Positions 35,169 to 44,223 of a DNA stretch of 64,000 bases are shown here, one piece after another. Numbering within the stretch: the first letter of the stretch is position 1; each line of letters begins with the position of its first letter. Source of the DNA: Nocardia iowensis (GTDB lineage Bacteria > Actinomycetota > Actinomycetes > Mycobacteriales > Mycobacteriaceae); the NCBI RefSeq assembly GCF_019222765.1, contig NZ_CP078145.1, positions 868,001-932,000 of the forward strand. Direction: 5' to 3'. The notes beneath the pieces were generated by a model. That model made no database searches, had not been told where the DNA came from, and saw nothing but the letters and a program-made list of their open reading frames with translations. Both the position numbers and the translations under genes were made by a program.

Positions 35169-36032
35169 TCAGAAACCGCCGCCGTCGAACCCGCCACCAC
35201 CATCGAACCCGCCACCGCCACTATCGAACCCGCCGCTGTCCCAGCCGCCACCGTCGAATCCGCCTGCGTCACCGCCGGAGTCGTATCCTGCGGTGTCGCC
35301 GGAGTCGTAACCGCCGCTGTCGCCACCCGCGTCGCTCCCGCCGTCACCGTTCCCGGCGGCCAACCCGTCCTGGTATCCGTCGCCGTATCCGCTCTCGAAT
35401 CCCTGGGCGTCGTACCCGACACCGGACATCCCGGCGAACAGCGACGTGAACAGCAGCGCCGAACCGATACCCCAGGCCCCGCCGATCAGGGCGGGCTTCC
35501 ACCACGGCTCGGAGTACCAACCCGCGGGCACCGGCCGTCCCGCGACCCGCCCGCCCGGGTAGTAATTCGGTGTCGCCGACGAGGGACCGGGCGAGGCCGC
35601 GATCTCCCGGCCGTCGTATTCGACGATCCGCTTCTCGGTGACCTTGCCCGCGGTGTCCTGCCCGTCGAGGGCGGGCACATCGGGCCCCGGGTCCATGCCC
35701 ATCGCGGTGCGCGCCGCCCGGATGTAGTACAGCCCCTCCAGCGCCGTCTGTTTCGCCAGCCGTGCTTGGCCAGGAGTGCGCGCCTGATCGAGCTGCGACC
35801 CGGCGGCGAGATGTCGTTCGGACGCGTCGACCAGCGCCTGCCTGGCGGCGTCATTGCTGCCGCTGAGGTTGTAGATCTGGCCGCCGAGCCGCTCGTTGAC
35901 CTGGCGGGCATCAGCCAGTGCGTCGGCGAGCTCGGTGGCCGCGCGCTGCTTGCTCTGCCGGGCCAGTACGACGACCAAGGCGCCCACCGCCACGATCAGC
36001 ACGACGATCAGTAGCCACCACACGGTGCGCAC
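35169..36032 (-). CDS. Membrane-anchored protein with Gly/Asp-rich repeat tail
   Basis: A 287-residue protein of unknown function. One N-terminal membrane helix (VWWLLIVVLIVAVGALVVVL) is followed by a helical, charged region (about 25-150), a second hydrophobic patch near 185-205 (WGIGSALLFTSLFAG), and a low-complexity tail of about 85 residues: first GYGDGYQDG, then repeats of G-G-F-D-S-G-G-G and GGFDGGGG. The tail is encoded by tandemly repeated DNA at about 35170-35340, which can change length by slippage. Gly-rich tails of this kind occur in many actinobacterial membrane proteins of unknown role. The start is GTG 36032 or GTG 36023; the second has better spacing to GGAAGAGG. Confidence 0.75.
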   Translation of the reverse strand: MRTVWWLLIVVLIVAVGALVVVLARQSKQRAATELADALADARQVNERLGGQIYNLSGSNDAARQALVDASERHLAAGSQLDQARTPGQARLAKQTALEGLYYIRAARTAMGMDPGPDVPALDGQDTAGKVTEKRIVEYDGREIAASPGPSSATPNYYPGGRVAGRPVPAGWYSEPWWKPALIGGAWGIGSALLFTSLFAGMSGVGYDAQGFESGYGDGYQDGLAAGNGDGGSDAGGDSGGYDSGDTAGYDSGGDAGGFDGGGWDSGGFDSGGGGFDGGGGFDGGGF

Positions 36033-36118
36033 CTCTTCCGTTGCCGGGTCCGAACAGTGTCCAGTTTACTGGGCGCTTGCTGAGACTCGGCTGAAAACGA
36101 TGGTGCGTCCGAGTCCGG

Positions 36119-37597
36119 CTAGGACACCTCGGCCAGCGGCTCGGCCTGTGCCTCGTCGTAGTCACCCAGGTCGAAAGTCTTTGTCTTCCAACGGTAGAGC
36201 ACGGTGGCGCCGGGCCAGTTGTTGGTGATGCGGCCCGCCGCGTTGCGGTACCAGCTGGAACAAAAGTTCCACGGGGTGTCTTTCAGCCGCCGCTGCAGCC
36301 AATCGTCCCAGTTCTGTTCGGCGTCCGCTCGGGCCGCGAGGTAGCGCCCCGGCCGGTCGGACAGGTACTGCACGACCTGGCGGATGTAGCGCGCTTGCGA
36401 TTCGAGCATGTAGATGATCGAACCGGAGCCCACATTGGTGTTCGGGCCGTACATCATGAACAGGTTCGGGAAATGCGGCACCGACAGGCCGAGGAAGGCC
36501 CGGGCCCCTTCGTCGCCCCAGACGTCGGCGAGCTTGCGGCCGCCGAGGCCGTAGATGTTCATCGGCGCGAGGAACTCGGTGCCCTTGAATCCGGTGCCGT
36601 AGACGATGACGTCGACCTCGTGCTCGACGCCGTCGGCGGTACGGATGCCGGTCGGCGTGATCGCCTCGATCGCGGTGGTCTCCACCGTGACGTTCGGTTG
36701 GGCCAACGCGGGGAAATACTCGTTGGAGAACAGGCCGCGCTTGCAGCCCGCCGCGTAATCGGGGGTCAGCTTCGCGCGCAGTTCGGGATCGCTGACCTGC
36801 TTGACCCGATGCCGGTCGGCCAGCGCGATCACCGGCGTCTTCATCGCCGGGATATCGGTCAGCGCCAGCGCAAGCACCTCGAAGAACGACCAGATCGCGA
36901 ACCGTTCGGCGAGCCGAGTCGGCGGCAGGTACTTGAACACGGCCTTATGGGTGGAGCTGTACTCGGTGTCGAACTTCGGCAGCACCCAGGCCGCCGACCG
37001 CTGGAACAGCGTGAGGTGCGCGGCCTCCGGCTGGATGCGCGGAATGTATTGGATCGCGCTGGCGCCGGTGCCGATGCAGGCGACGCGCTTACCGGTCAGA
37101 TCGACACTGTGATCCCACTCGGCGGAGTGGAAAGCCGGGCCCGCGAAGGTGTCTATTCCGGCGATGTTCGGCATGGCGGGCCGCGACAGCTGGCCGACGG
37201 CGGGAACGAGGACGTCGGCGGTGAGCTGCGCGCCGTCCGCGGTCGTGATGATCCAGCGTCCGGTCTGCTCGTCGAATTCGGCGTCGGTCACCTCGGTGCC
37301 GAACCGGATGTACCGCACCAGGTCGTGTTTCTCGGCAACCCCGCGCATGTACTCGTGGATGTCACGCTGCTCCGAAAACCGCCGCGGCCAATCGGTTTTG
37401 GGCTCGAACGACCAGGAGTACAGCGGCGAAGGCACATCGCATGCGGCACCGGGATAGGTGTTCTCCCGCCACACGCCACCCAGATCCTGGGCGCGTTCCA
37501 GGATGGTGAAGCTGTCCAGCCCCGCCCGCCGCAGCTCGAGTGCCAGGCCGAGCCCGCCGAATCCGGCGCCGATAATGATGATGGACGGCGTTGTCAT
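36119..37597 (-). CDS. FAD-dependent Baeyer-Villiger-type monooxygenase (paralogue)
   Basis: A 492-residue flavin monooxygenase, strongly similar along its whole length to the one at 10597-12063. It has FAD motif GAGFGGLG, NADP-binding CIGTGASAIQYIP, fingerprint FAGPAFHSAEWDHS and the conserved VIVYGTGFKGTEF; both end with the shared block TPWNFCSSWYRNAAGRITNN. The reaction type is the same (NADPH-driven oxygen insertion), but the differing middle region (about 210-270) suggests a different substrate. No regulator gene adjoins this copy; the acyl-CoA dehydrogenase gene lies 149 bases upstream on the same strand beyond a hairpin. Confidence 0.92.
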   Translation of the reverse strand: MTTPSIIIIGAGFGGLGLALELRRAGLDSFTILERAQDLGGVWRENTYPGAACDVPSPLYSWSFEPKTDWPRRFSEQRDIHEYMRGVAEKHDLVRYIRFGTEVTDAEFDEQTGRWIITTADGAQLTADVLVPAVGQLSRPAMPNIAGIDTFAGPAFHSAEWDHSVDLTGKRVACIGTGASAIQYIPRIQPEAAHLTLFQRSAAWVLPKFDTEYSSTHKAVFKYLPPTRLAERFAIWSFFEVLALALTDIPAMKTPVIALADRHRVKQVSDPELRAKLTPDYAAGCKRGLFSNEYFPALAQPNVTVETTAIEAITPTGIRTADGVEHEVDVIVYGTGFKGTEFLAPMNIYGLGGRKLADVWGDEGARAFLGLSVPHFPNLFMMYGPNTNVGSGSIIYMLESQARYIRQVVQYLSDRPGRYLAARADAEQNWDDWLQRRLKDTPWNFCSSWYRNAAGRITNNWPGATVLYRWKTKTFDLGDYDEAQAEPLAEVS

Positions 37598-37697
37598 GAT
37601 CTGAGCCTAAGTGGCGAACCCGCAGGTCCGAAGAGATCCGCGGTCAGGGAATCGACATTTTCGGCCATATGTGGTTCGGGATCCGGACCTGTTCGCG

Positions 37698-37739
37698 AGA
37701 TCCGCACCCGCTATGGGTCGCCGAATCGGGTGCGGATCT
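37698..37739 (-). terminator. Hairpin between acyl-CoA dehydrogenase and monooxygenase genes
   Basis: Arms 37698-37710 and 37727-37739 are perfectly complementary over 13 bases with a 16-base loop. On the minus strand it starts 8 bases after the acyl-CoA dehydrogenase stop, so it probably ends that transcript. Confidence 0.65.
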
Positions 37740-37746
37740 TGACGCG

Positions 37747-38889
37747 TCAGTTGCCCGCGAGTTGGCGGGCAATGACGAGGCGCTGGATCTGGTTGGTGCC
37801 CTCGAAGATCTGCATGACCTTGGCTTCCCGCATGTAGCGCTCGACCGGGAAGTCCTGGGTGTAGCCATAACCGCCGAAGACTTGCACGGCGTCGGTGGTG
37901 ACCTTCATGGCGGCATCGGTGGCAATGAGTTTCGCGACGCTGGCCTGGCGCGAGTAGGGCAGCCCGGCGTCCCGGCGGCGGGCGGCGTCGAGGTAGGTGG
38001 CGCGGGCCGAATCGACTGCGGCGGCCATGTCGGCGAGCACGAAGCCGAGGCCCTGGTGGTCGATGATGTGACGGCCGAACGCTTCTCGCTCCTTGGCGTA
38101 AGCGACGGCCTCGTCGAGGGCGCGCTGCGCCAAACCTGTTGCGACGGCCGCGATCCCGAGGCGGCCGGAGTCCAGGGCACTGAATGCTATCGAAAGCCCT
38201 TGTCCCTCTTCGCCGATCAGCCGTTCGTCGGGCAGGAACGCGTCGTCGTAGGCCGCGGTAGTGGTCGGCACGGCGCGCAGCCCCATCTTCTCCTCTGGCT
38301 TGCCGAAGCTCAGTCCCTCGGTATCGCGCGGCACCAGGAAGCACGAAACGCCGCGGGAGCCTTCGCCGGTACGGGCGAACAGGGTGTAGAAATCGGCGCG
38401 GCCGCCGTTGGTGATCCACGCCTTCGCACCGTTGATCCGGTAGCCGCCATCGACTTTCGTCGCCCGGCAGCGCAGCGCGGCCGCGTCGGAGCCCGCGTGC
38501 GGCTCGGAAAGGCTGTAGGCGCCGATGGTTTCACCGGACAGCAGGTCCGCGAGCCAGCGCTGCTGCTGTTCCTCGGTGCCGAAGGTGAACAGCGGATGGC
38601 AGGACAGACTGTGCACGCTCACCGCCACCGCGACCGCGGCCCACCGCGCCGCCAGTTCCTCCAACACTTGCAGGTACACCTCGTAGGGCTGGGCACCGCC
38701 GCCGAATTCCTCGGGATACGGCAGGCTCAGCAGACCGGCCGCGCCAAGCGCGGGGAAGACGCCGTCGGGAAACGTCCCGGTCTTCTCGCACTCGACCACC
38801 CGCGGTTCGAGCACCTTGTCGGCGATATCGCGGGTCAGCTCGAGCAGGTCCCGAGCCTCGGACGTCGGCAGCATTCGATCCACTGGCAT
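37747..38889 (-). CDS. Acyl-CoA dehydrogenase
   Basis: A 380-residue flavoenzyme of beta-oxidation or branched-chain amino-acid breakdown. Family signatures are GAYSLSEPHAGSDAAALRC (FAD and substrate site), WITNGGRADFYTLFARTG, the C-terminal QVFGGYGYTQDFPVERYMRE, and the catalytic base Glu363 in IFEGTNQIQR, the position of short/medium-chain enzymes. It takes two hydrogens from the alpha and beta carbons of an acyl-CoA and passes electrons to ETF. The start ATG 38889 fits the family. It stands alone: 675 bases of apparent non-coding DNA lie upstream before the divergent metal-sensor gene. Confidence 0.93.
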   Translation of the reverse strand: MPVDRMLPTSEARDLLELTRDIADKVLEPRVVECEKTGTFPDGVFPALGAAGLLSLPYPEEFGGGAQPYEVYLQVLEELAARWAAVAVAVSVHSLSCHPLFTFGTEEQQQRWLADLLSGETIGAYSLSEPHAGSDAAALRCRATKVDGGYRINGAKAWITNGGRADFYTLFARTGEGSRGVSCFLVPRDTEGLSFGKPEEKMGLRAVPTTTAAYDDAFLPDERLIGEEGQGLSIAFSALDSGRLGIAAVATGLAQRALDEAVAYAKEREAFGRHIIDHQGLGFVLADMAAAVDSARATYLDAARRRDAGLPYSRQASVAKLIATDAAMKVTTDAVQVFGGYGYTQDFPVERYMREAKVMQIFEGTNQIQRLVIARQLAGN

Positions 38890-39563
38890 GCCCCTACGCT
38901 AGCGAGCCTGCCGCCGGTGCGGGGATCAGGCCGTTGCTACCGCCCGAGCGTCAGCGGCGGTGCCCGCGGCCCATCGGCCGTAGTACGCGGAACCTGCTGT
39001 GCCCGTTTATTATCCGGCGGCCGGTATGGTGGACCGTGCCCTCGCTGGGTGGCTGCGCCATTGCCGAATTCCGCACGCCGATCGGACCGGACCGCTTCGG
39101 TGGCGGACTATCGCCTTCGTCAGAGCGCGGTCTCCACCTACAACGTGCGCTGGTGAATTGCCCAGTGGCGCACCGGCCCGGCGGACCCGGCCAGGCTTGC
39201 GGCTGGTCGCGGGCAGGAAAGCGGTCATAGCCGACCGGTCGGCCCGCGATGCACGTGCAAATGTGAGTGCATCCAGGGGTATTGAATTTTGCTGGGACGC
39301 GGGTGAATTCGCGCAGGTCACAAGGTTGCTGCCGCTTGGCTGGCCACCTTTGCCTCGCTGGAATTGTCTCATTCGGGTGATATTCGGCAGGTTGCCTGGC
39401 GCAGTAGCGCCATAACGACTAAGACGGTGAATGGTGCGAACGGGGACGGACCGGCATGTCGGCGACCACGCAGGGGGTGTCGCCGCCATTCCGGTCCGAT
39501 GGGGGGAATCGCTCAGCAACTCCCCAGTGGCCGTGACCGGCCCGCCTGCTCTATTATCTGCGT
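38890..39563. other. Long intergenic region, no convincing gene
   Basis: 674 bases lie between the divergent acyl-CoA dehydrogenase and metal-sensor genes. Several open frames cross it on both strands, but their products are Arg/Pro/Ala-rich with no motif or plausible ribosome-binding site. The part at about 39230-39440 is noticeably less GC-rich. It presumably holds promoters; nothing more specific could be seen apart from the operator at its right end. Confidence 0.5.
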
Positions 39564-39577
39564 ATGAATGCAGATAA
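39554..39577. promoter_or_regulatory. Perfect inverted repeat over the start of the metal-sensor gene
   Basis: TTATCTGC (39554-39561) and GCAGATAA (39570-39577) form a perfect 8-8-8 inverted repeat whose spacer contains the ATG (39564-39566) of the ArsR-family gene. This is the expected operator for metal-responsive autorepression of the sensor/efflux operon. Confidence 0.7.
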
Positions 39578-39956
39578 CCAGGAAGGCCGGTCGCTCGCGG
39601 ACGACCAGGTGGGTCTGGTTGTCGAGGTCTTCCGCATGCTTGCCGACGCGACCCGGGTCCGCCTGTTGTGGTCACTGGTCGACCGCGAGCTTTCGGTGAA
39701 CGACCTCGCGGGCTATGTCGGCAAACCCGCACCTTCGGTCTCCCAACATCTAGCCAAGCTGCGGATGGCGCGCCTGGTCAGCACCCGCCGCTCGGGCACG
39801 ACCATCTACTACAGCCTGGAGAACGAGCACGTCCGGCAACTGGTCGTGGACGCGGTCTACAACGCCGAGCACGCGGGCCCGGGCATTCCACCGCACCACC
39901 GCGGCGAGATGGCCGTGCGTGAATTACCGGAGCAGCGGACCGGGACAGCGGAATGA
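39564..39956 (+). CDS. ArsR/SmtB-family Ni/Co sensor, KmtR-like
   Basis: A 130-residue winged-helix repressor very close to what I recall of KmtR (Rv0827c), including VVEVFRMLADATRVRLLWSL, GKPAPSVSQHLAKLRMARLV and the C-terminal metal-site region ENEHVRQLVVDAVYNAEHAG with PPHHR. KmtR binds Ni(II)/Co(II) through His and Glu in this segment (H88, E101, H102, H110, H111 in KmtR), and corresponding residues are present here. Metal binding releases the DNA and switches on efflux. The gene overlaps the following CDF exporter gene by four bases (ATGA), and its start codon lies inside a perfect inverted repeat. It has no ribosome-binding site, so the transcript may be leaderless. Confidence 0.88.
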   Translation: MNADNQEGRSLADDQVGLVVEVFRMLADATRVRLLWSLVDRELSVNDLAGYVGKPAPSVSQHLAKLRMARLVSTRRSGTTIYYSLENEHVRQLVVDAVYNAEHAGPGIPPHHRGEMAVRELPEQRTGTAE

Positions 39957-41044
39957 CTTGCACGAAACATAGTCCTGGGCAACAGATCTCGGAGCGTGAC
40001 GTGATGCATACGGCGGATGGGCACAGCGGCGAGTTCGGTCATGGCCACCACCACGATTCCGAGCACCAGCATGGGCACGGTCAGCACACGCATGAGCATC
40101 CAAAAGGCTTGCGCGGCATCCTTCGCGAGATCTTCGTGCCGCACAGCCACGATGCGGCCGACAGCGTCGACGACGCCTTGGAAGCCAGTGCCGTCGGCAT
40201 CCGGGCGGTGAAGATAAGCCTCGTGGTACTCGGGGTAACCGCGGCATTGCAGGTGCTGGTGGTGGCGGCCTCCGGGTCGGTGGCGTTGGCGGCGGACACT
40301 ATTCACAACTTCTCGGACGCGTTGACCGCAGTGCCGCTGTGGATCGCGTTCGCACTCGGGCGGCGGGCGGCGACGCGGCGCTACACCTACGGGTTCGGTC
40401 GTGCCGAGGATCTGGCGGGTCTGTTCGTCGTCGCGATGATCGCGCTGTCGGCGTTGATCGCCGGGTACGAGGCGGTCCGCAGGATGCTGGCCCCGGTGCC
40501 GATCGAGCATCTCGGCTGGGTCGCCGTCGCCGGTGTGATCGGCTTCCTCGGCAACGAGACCGTCGCGCTGTATCGCATCCGGGTCGGGCGGCGGATCGGC
40601 TCGGCCGCGCTGGTCGCCGACGGCCTGCACGCCCGCACCGACGGCTTCACCTCGCTGGCGGTGCTCCTCGGCGCGGGCGGCGTCGCGCTCGGGTTTCCGC
40701 TGGCCGACCCGATCATCGGCCTGCTGATCACCCTCGCCATCCTCGCGGTGCTGCGCACCGCCGCCCGGGATGTGCTGCGCCGTCTGATGGACGCGGTCGA
40801 GCCGGGCCTGGTGACGGCCGCCGAGCGGGCCCTGGCCGCCGAACCGGACGTGCAGGGCGTCCGCAGCCTGCGGATGCGCTGGATCGGCCACCGGCTGCAC
40901 GCCGTCGTGGAATTGGATGTCGCCCCGTCCATCACCCTCGCCGAGGCGCATCGCGTCGCACACGAGGCCGAGCACACCCTTACCCACGTCGTCCCCAAAC
41001 TGAACACCGCCGTCGTGCACGCCTACCCGGCCCACGCGGGCTGA
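39953..41044 (+). CDS. Cation diffusion facilitator (Ni/Co/Zn-type metal efflux)
   Basis: A 363-residue inner-membrane metal exporter. A His-rich N-terminus (HGHHHDSEHQHGHGQHTHEH) is followed by six transmembrane helices with the two metal-site motifs HNFSDALT and HARTDGFTS in helices 2 and 5, and a C-terminal cytoplasmic domain with further His residues. It exchanges metal ions for protons. The KmtR-like gene overlaps its start, so nickel and cobalt are the likely substrates, as for the KmtR-controlled exporter in M. tuberculosis. The start may be the overlapping ATG 39953 or ATG 40004, which has its own GGAG site; the His-rich stretch is kept either way. Confidence 0.9.
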   Translation: MTCTKHSPGQQISERDVMHTADGHSGEFGHGHHHDSEHQHGHGQHTHEHPKGLRGILREIFVPHSHDAADSVDDALEASAVGIRAVKISLVVLGVTAALQVLVVAASGSVALAADTIHNFSDALTAVPLWIAFALGRRAATRRYTYGFGRAEDLAGLFVVAMIALSALIAGYEAVRRMLAPVPIEHLGWVAVAGVIGFLGNETVALYRIRVGRRIGSAALVADGLHARTDGFTSLAVLLGAGGVALGFPLADPIIGLLITLAILAVLRTAARDVLRRLMDAVEPGLVTAAERALAAEPDVQGVRSLRMRWIGHRLHAVVELDVAPSITLAEAHRVAHEAEHTLTHVVPKLNTAVVHAYPAHAG

Positions 41045-41176
41045 CCTGCCGAAAGTGAAGGCGGATGCCGTCGGATTTGGTTCGGGAGACCATTCCTGGT
41101 CAGCCCCGCCCCAGGCGCCTTACCGTTGGGTAGCATTCGCGGTGTGATGTGGCTCATGGTCGGTATGTGCTGAACC

Positions 41177-42472
41177 ATGCTGACGCGCGTCCGAAACCTC
41201 TCGAAGCTGCCTGACCTGCTCCATCGGAGCCGGATCCCGGCGGATCTAGAGTCCGTCGCGGCCATCGGCCCCGAGGCCGAGCCCACCGAACTGGGCCTGC
41301 CGACCGACTATGCCGAGCGGATCTGGCAGCGGATGCAGCTGGTATACCGCAGCGGCGTGCATCCGGCCATCCAGGTTTGTGTGCGCAGGCACGGCGAGGT
41401 CGTCTTCGACCGCGCACTCGGCCACGCACACGGCAACGGTCCGGACGATGCGGCGGATACGCCGAAGGTGCCGGTTACCCCGAGCACCCCATTCGTCACT
41501 TACTCGGCCTCGAAAGGTGTCACCGCGTTCGTGGTGCACCTGCTCGTCGACCGCGGACTGATCGATCTGCACGCGCCCATCTGCAAGTACATCCCCGAAT
41601 ACGGTTGTCATGGAAAGGAATCCATCACCGTCGGGCACGTGCTCGCGCACCGCTCCGGCGTGGCGAACCTGCCGAGGGAGGCCTTGACGGCCGAGGCCGT
41701 CGCGGATCGTGAACTGCTGGTGCGAAACCTGTGCGCGGTGCGGCCGTCCGTGCCGCCCGGCCGGTTCCAGTCCTACCACGCCCTGTCCGGTGGTTTCATC
41801 CTCGGCGAGGTGGTCTACCGGGTCACCGGCAAGGACATTCGCACCGTTCTGGACGAGGAGATCCTGCGCCCGCTGTCCTTCCGCTGGACCAATTACGGTG
41901 TGGCGCCGCCGGATTTACCGGCCCTCGCCAGGAACTACCGCACCGGTCTGGCTCCGCTGCCGCCGCTGTCGCTGGCCATGGAGCGAATACTCGGCGTTTC
42001 CTTCACCGAGGCCGTGGAAACCGGCAACGACCCCGCCTACCTCGGCATCATCGCGCCCGCGGCGAACGTGGTGAGCACCGCCAACGAGCTGTCCCGGTTC
42101 TACGAGATCTTCCGGCGCGGCGGCGAACTCGACGGCGTCCGGGTGGTGCGGCCGGAAACCATTGCGGCCGCGCTTGTTCCGCAGTCGCGGATCGAGCCGG
42201 ACCTGTCGCTCGGCATGAACTTCGGCTTCGGCTACGGGCCGATGCTCGGTGGCCGGGTGGTCAGCCTGTACGGCCCCGACACCCGCCGCGCCTTCGGACA
42301 TCTCGGCTTCACCAACAACGCGGCGTGGGCCGATCCGGAGCGCGCGCTCTCGTGCGCCGTGCTCACCAGCGGCAAACCGATCCTGTATCCCGAACTCATC
42401 CGCTGGGTGGGTCTGCTCTACGGGATCACCTCGGAGACACCGAAGGTGGCCGAAACAGACTTGGCTTTCTGA
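41177..42472 (+). CDS. Serine hydrolase, class C beta-lactamase / esterase family
   Basis: A 431-residue protein of the beta-lactamase/penicillin-binding-protein fold (Beta-lactamase PF00144 type). The nucleophile motif SxxK reads TYSASKGVT, the second motif is Y-H-A (FQSYHALSGGF) in place of YxN, and the third is FGHLGFTNN. No signal peptide is seen. Such proteins in mycobacteria (LipE/LipL group) act as esterases on lipids more often than on beta-lactams. It ends one base before a GTG and 30 bases before the ATG of the acyl-CoA ligase gene, so the two form an operon and may release and then activate fatty acids. Confidence 0.88.
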   Translation: MLTRVRNLSKLPDLLHRSRIPADLESVAAIGPEAEPTELGLPTDYAERIWQRMQLVYRSGVHPAIQVCVRRHGEVVFDRALGHAHGNGPDDAADTPKVPVTPSTPFVTYSASKGVTAFVVHLLVDRGLIDLHAPICKYIPEYGCHGKESITVGHVLAHRSGVANLPREALTAEAVADRELLVRNLCAVRPSVPPGRFQSYHALSGGFILGEVVYRVTGKDIRTVLDEEILRPLSFRWTNYGVAPPDLPALARNYRTGLAPLPPLSLAMERILGVSFTEAVETGNDPAYLGIIAPAANVVSTANELSRFYEIFRRGGELDGVRVVRPETIAAALVPQSRIEPDLSLGMNFGFGYGPMLGGRVVSLYGPDTRRAFGHLGFTNNAAWADPERALSCAVLTSGKPILYPELIRWVGLLYGITSETPKVAETDLAF

Positions 42473-42502
42473 GTGGAAGTCACTGAAGAAAAAGGAGTTC
42501 CG

Positions 42503-44140
42503 ATGTTGAGCACTATGCAGGACGAGCCGTTGTCGCTGGCGACGTTGCTGCGCTACGCATCGACGTTTGTCGGCGATTCGACCGTGTCCACCTGGACCGG
42601 TACCGGCGTGCGCACCATGACCTATCGCGAGCTCGGCGCGGACGCGGCACGGCTGGCGAATGCGTTGCGCGAGCTGGGGATCGGCATCGGCGATCGAGTC
42701 GGCACCTTCATGTGGAACAACAACGAGCACATGGTCGCCTACATCGCGGCGCCCGCGATGGGCGCGGTGCTGCACGCGCTCAACATCCGGCTGTTCCCCG
42801 AACAGCTGGTCTACGTGGCCAACCACGCCGAGGATCAGGTGGTACTCGTCGACGGCACGCTGCTGCCGATGTTCGCCCAGTACCTGCCGAACCTGAAGAC
42901 GGTCCGGCACGTCATCGTGGTCAACGGCGACGCGTCGACGCTGTCCGCTCCCGAAGGTGTCAAGGTGCATGACTACACCGAACTCCTTGCCGCGCAACCG
43001 GATACCTACGACTTCCCGATTATCGACGAACGTTCCGCCGCGGCAATGTGCTACACCTCCGGCACCACCGGCGACCCGAAGGGTGTGGTGTATTCGCACC
43101 GCTCGAATTGGTTGCACGCCATGCAGGTGTGCTCGCCGAGCAGCATGGGATTCTCCGGAGCCGACAATGTGCTCGCCATCGTGCCGCTGTTCCATGCCAA
43201 TGCGTGGGGCCTGCCGTACGCTGCGCTGATGTCCGGCGCGAGTCTGCTGATGCCGGACCGGTTCCTGCAGCCGGGTCCGTTGCTGGAAATGATGGCGGCA
43301 CAGCAGCCGACCTTCGCCGCCGCGGTGCCGACCATCTGGGGCGGCATGCTCGCCGGGCTCGCCGCGCACCCGCAGGACATCACCCATCTGCGCTCGGTGG
43401 TGGTCGGCGGTTCGGCGGTGCCGCCGTCGATGATGCGCGCCTTCGAGGAAAAGCACGGCGTCCGCATCCTGCACGCCTGGGGCATGACCGAAACCTCGCC
43501 GCTCGGCAGCGTCGCGCATCCGCCTGCCGGGGTGACCGGGGAAGACGAGTGGGCCTACCGCTACACCCAGGGCCGGTTCCCGGCCAGCGTGCAGGCCAGG
43601 CTGGTCGCCGACGACGGCAGCGTGGTGCCGAACGACGGAGCATCGCTGGGTGAGTTGGAGGTTCGCGGGCCGTGGATTACCGGCTCCTACTACTCCCCGG
43701 ACGGTGCCGAGGTCGATCCGGAGAAGTTCGACGACGGCTGGTTGCGTACCGGTGACGTCGGCAAGATCAGCCGGGACGGTTACCTCACGCTGGTGGACCG
43801 CTCCAAGGACGTGATCAAGTCCGGCGGCGAATGGATTTCGTCGGTGGACCTGGAGAACGCCGTGATGGGTCACCCCGCGGTGGCCGAGGCGGCCGTGATC
43901 GGCGTGCCGGATGAGAAGTGGGACGAGCGGCCCCTGGTGGCCATCGTGCTCGCCGAGGGCGCCGAGGCGAAGGCCGACGAATTGCGCGACTTCCTCGCCG
44001 ACAAGTTCGCGAAATGGCAACTGCCGGAACGCTGGACGTTCATCGCCGAGGTGCCGAAGACCAGCGTCGGCAAGTTCGACAAGAAGCGGCTGCGCGCCCA
44101 GTACGCCGATGGCGACCTGACGGTCACCACGCTGTCCTGA
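42503..44140 (+). CDS. Long-chain fatty-acid-CoA ligase (FadD type)
   Basis: A 545-residue adenylate-forming enzyme. The AMP-binding motif is MCYTSGTTGDPKGVVYSHRS, followed by HAWGMTETSPLGS, GWLRTGDVGKISRDGYLTLV, the hinge DRSKDVIKSGGEWISS, and the catalytic Lys in KTSVGKFDKKRLR. It makes acyl-AMP, then acyl-CoA, from a fatty acid, ATP and CoA. ATG 42503 with AAGGAG six bases upstream is a far better start than GTG 42473. It is co-transcribed with the serine hydrolase gene. A strong hairpin follows. It is not an NRPS part: it has no carrier domain and lies 4 kb from that locus. Confidence 0.93.
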   Translation: MLSTMQDEPLSLATLLRYASTFVGDSTVSTWTGTGVRTMTYRELGADAARLANALRELGIGIGDRVGTFMWNNNEHMVAYIAAPAMGAVLHALNIRLFPEQLVYVANHAEDQVVLVDGTLLPMFAQYLPNLKTVRHVIVVNGDASTLSAPEGVKVHDYTELLAAQPDTYDFPIIDERSAAAMCYTSGTTGDPKGVVYSHRSNWLHAMQVCSPSSMGFSGADNVLAIVPLFHANAWGLPYAALMSGASLLMPDRFLQPGPLLEMMAAQQPTFAAAVPTIWGGMLAGLAAHPQDITHLRSVVVGGSAVPPSMMRAFEEKHGVRILHAWGMTETSPLGSVAHPPAGVTGEDEWAYRYTQGRFPASVQARLVADDGSVVPNDGASLGELEVRGPWITGSYYSPDGAEVDPEKFDDGWLRTGDVGKISRDGYLTLVDRSKDVIKSGGEWISSVDLENAVMGHPAVAEAAVIGVPDEKWDERPLVAIVLAEGAEAKADELRDFLADKFAKWQLPERWTFIAEVPKTSVGKFDKKRLRAQYADGDLTVTTLS

Positions 44141-44172
44141 CCGGCACCGGTACCGGCCCGATCACCGCATAA

Positions 44173-44208
44173 GCCCGGCGCGGAGCGAAATCGCTTGCCG
44201 CGCCGGGC
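44173..44208. terminator. Strong hairpin between convergent genes
   Basis: Outer arms 44173-44183 and 44198-44208 pair perfectly over 11 bases (GCCCGGCGCGG/CCGCGCCGGGC), with an inner AGCG/CGCT stem across an AAAT loop. It lies between the acyl-CoA ligase stop and the convergent SCO5389-like gene and can serve both. Confidence 0.8.
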
Positions 44209-44223
44209 CTATGCTCTTGGTGA

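Noticed and set aside
38999..39415. A 138-codon plus-strand frame in the long gap
   Set aside because: No motif, poor start context and composition of random GC-rich sequence.
41915..44020. A 701-codon open frame antisense to the serine hydrolase and acyl-CoA ligase genes
   Set aside because: It crosses two well-supported plus-strand genes and has no domain of its own.
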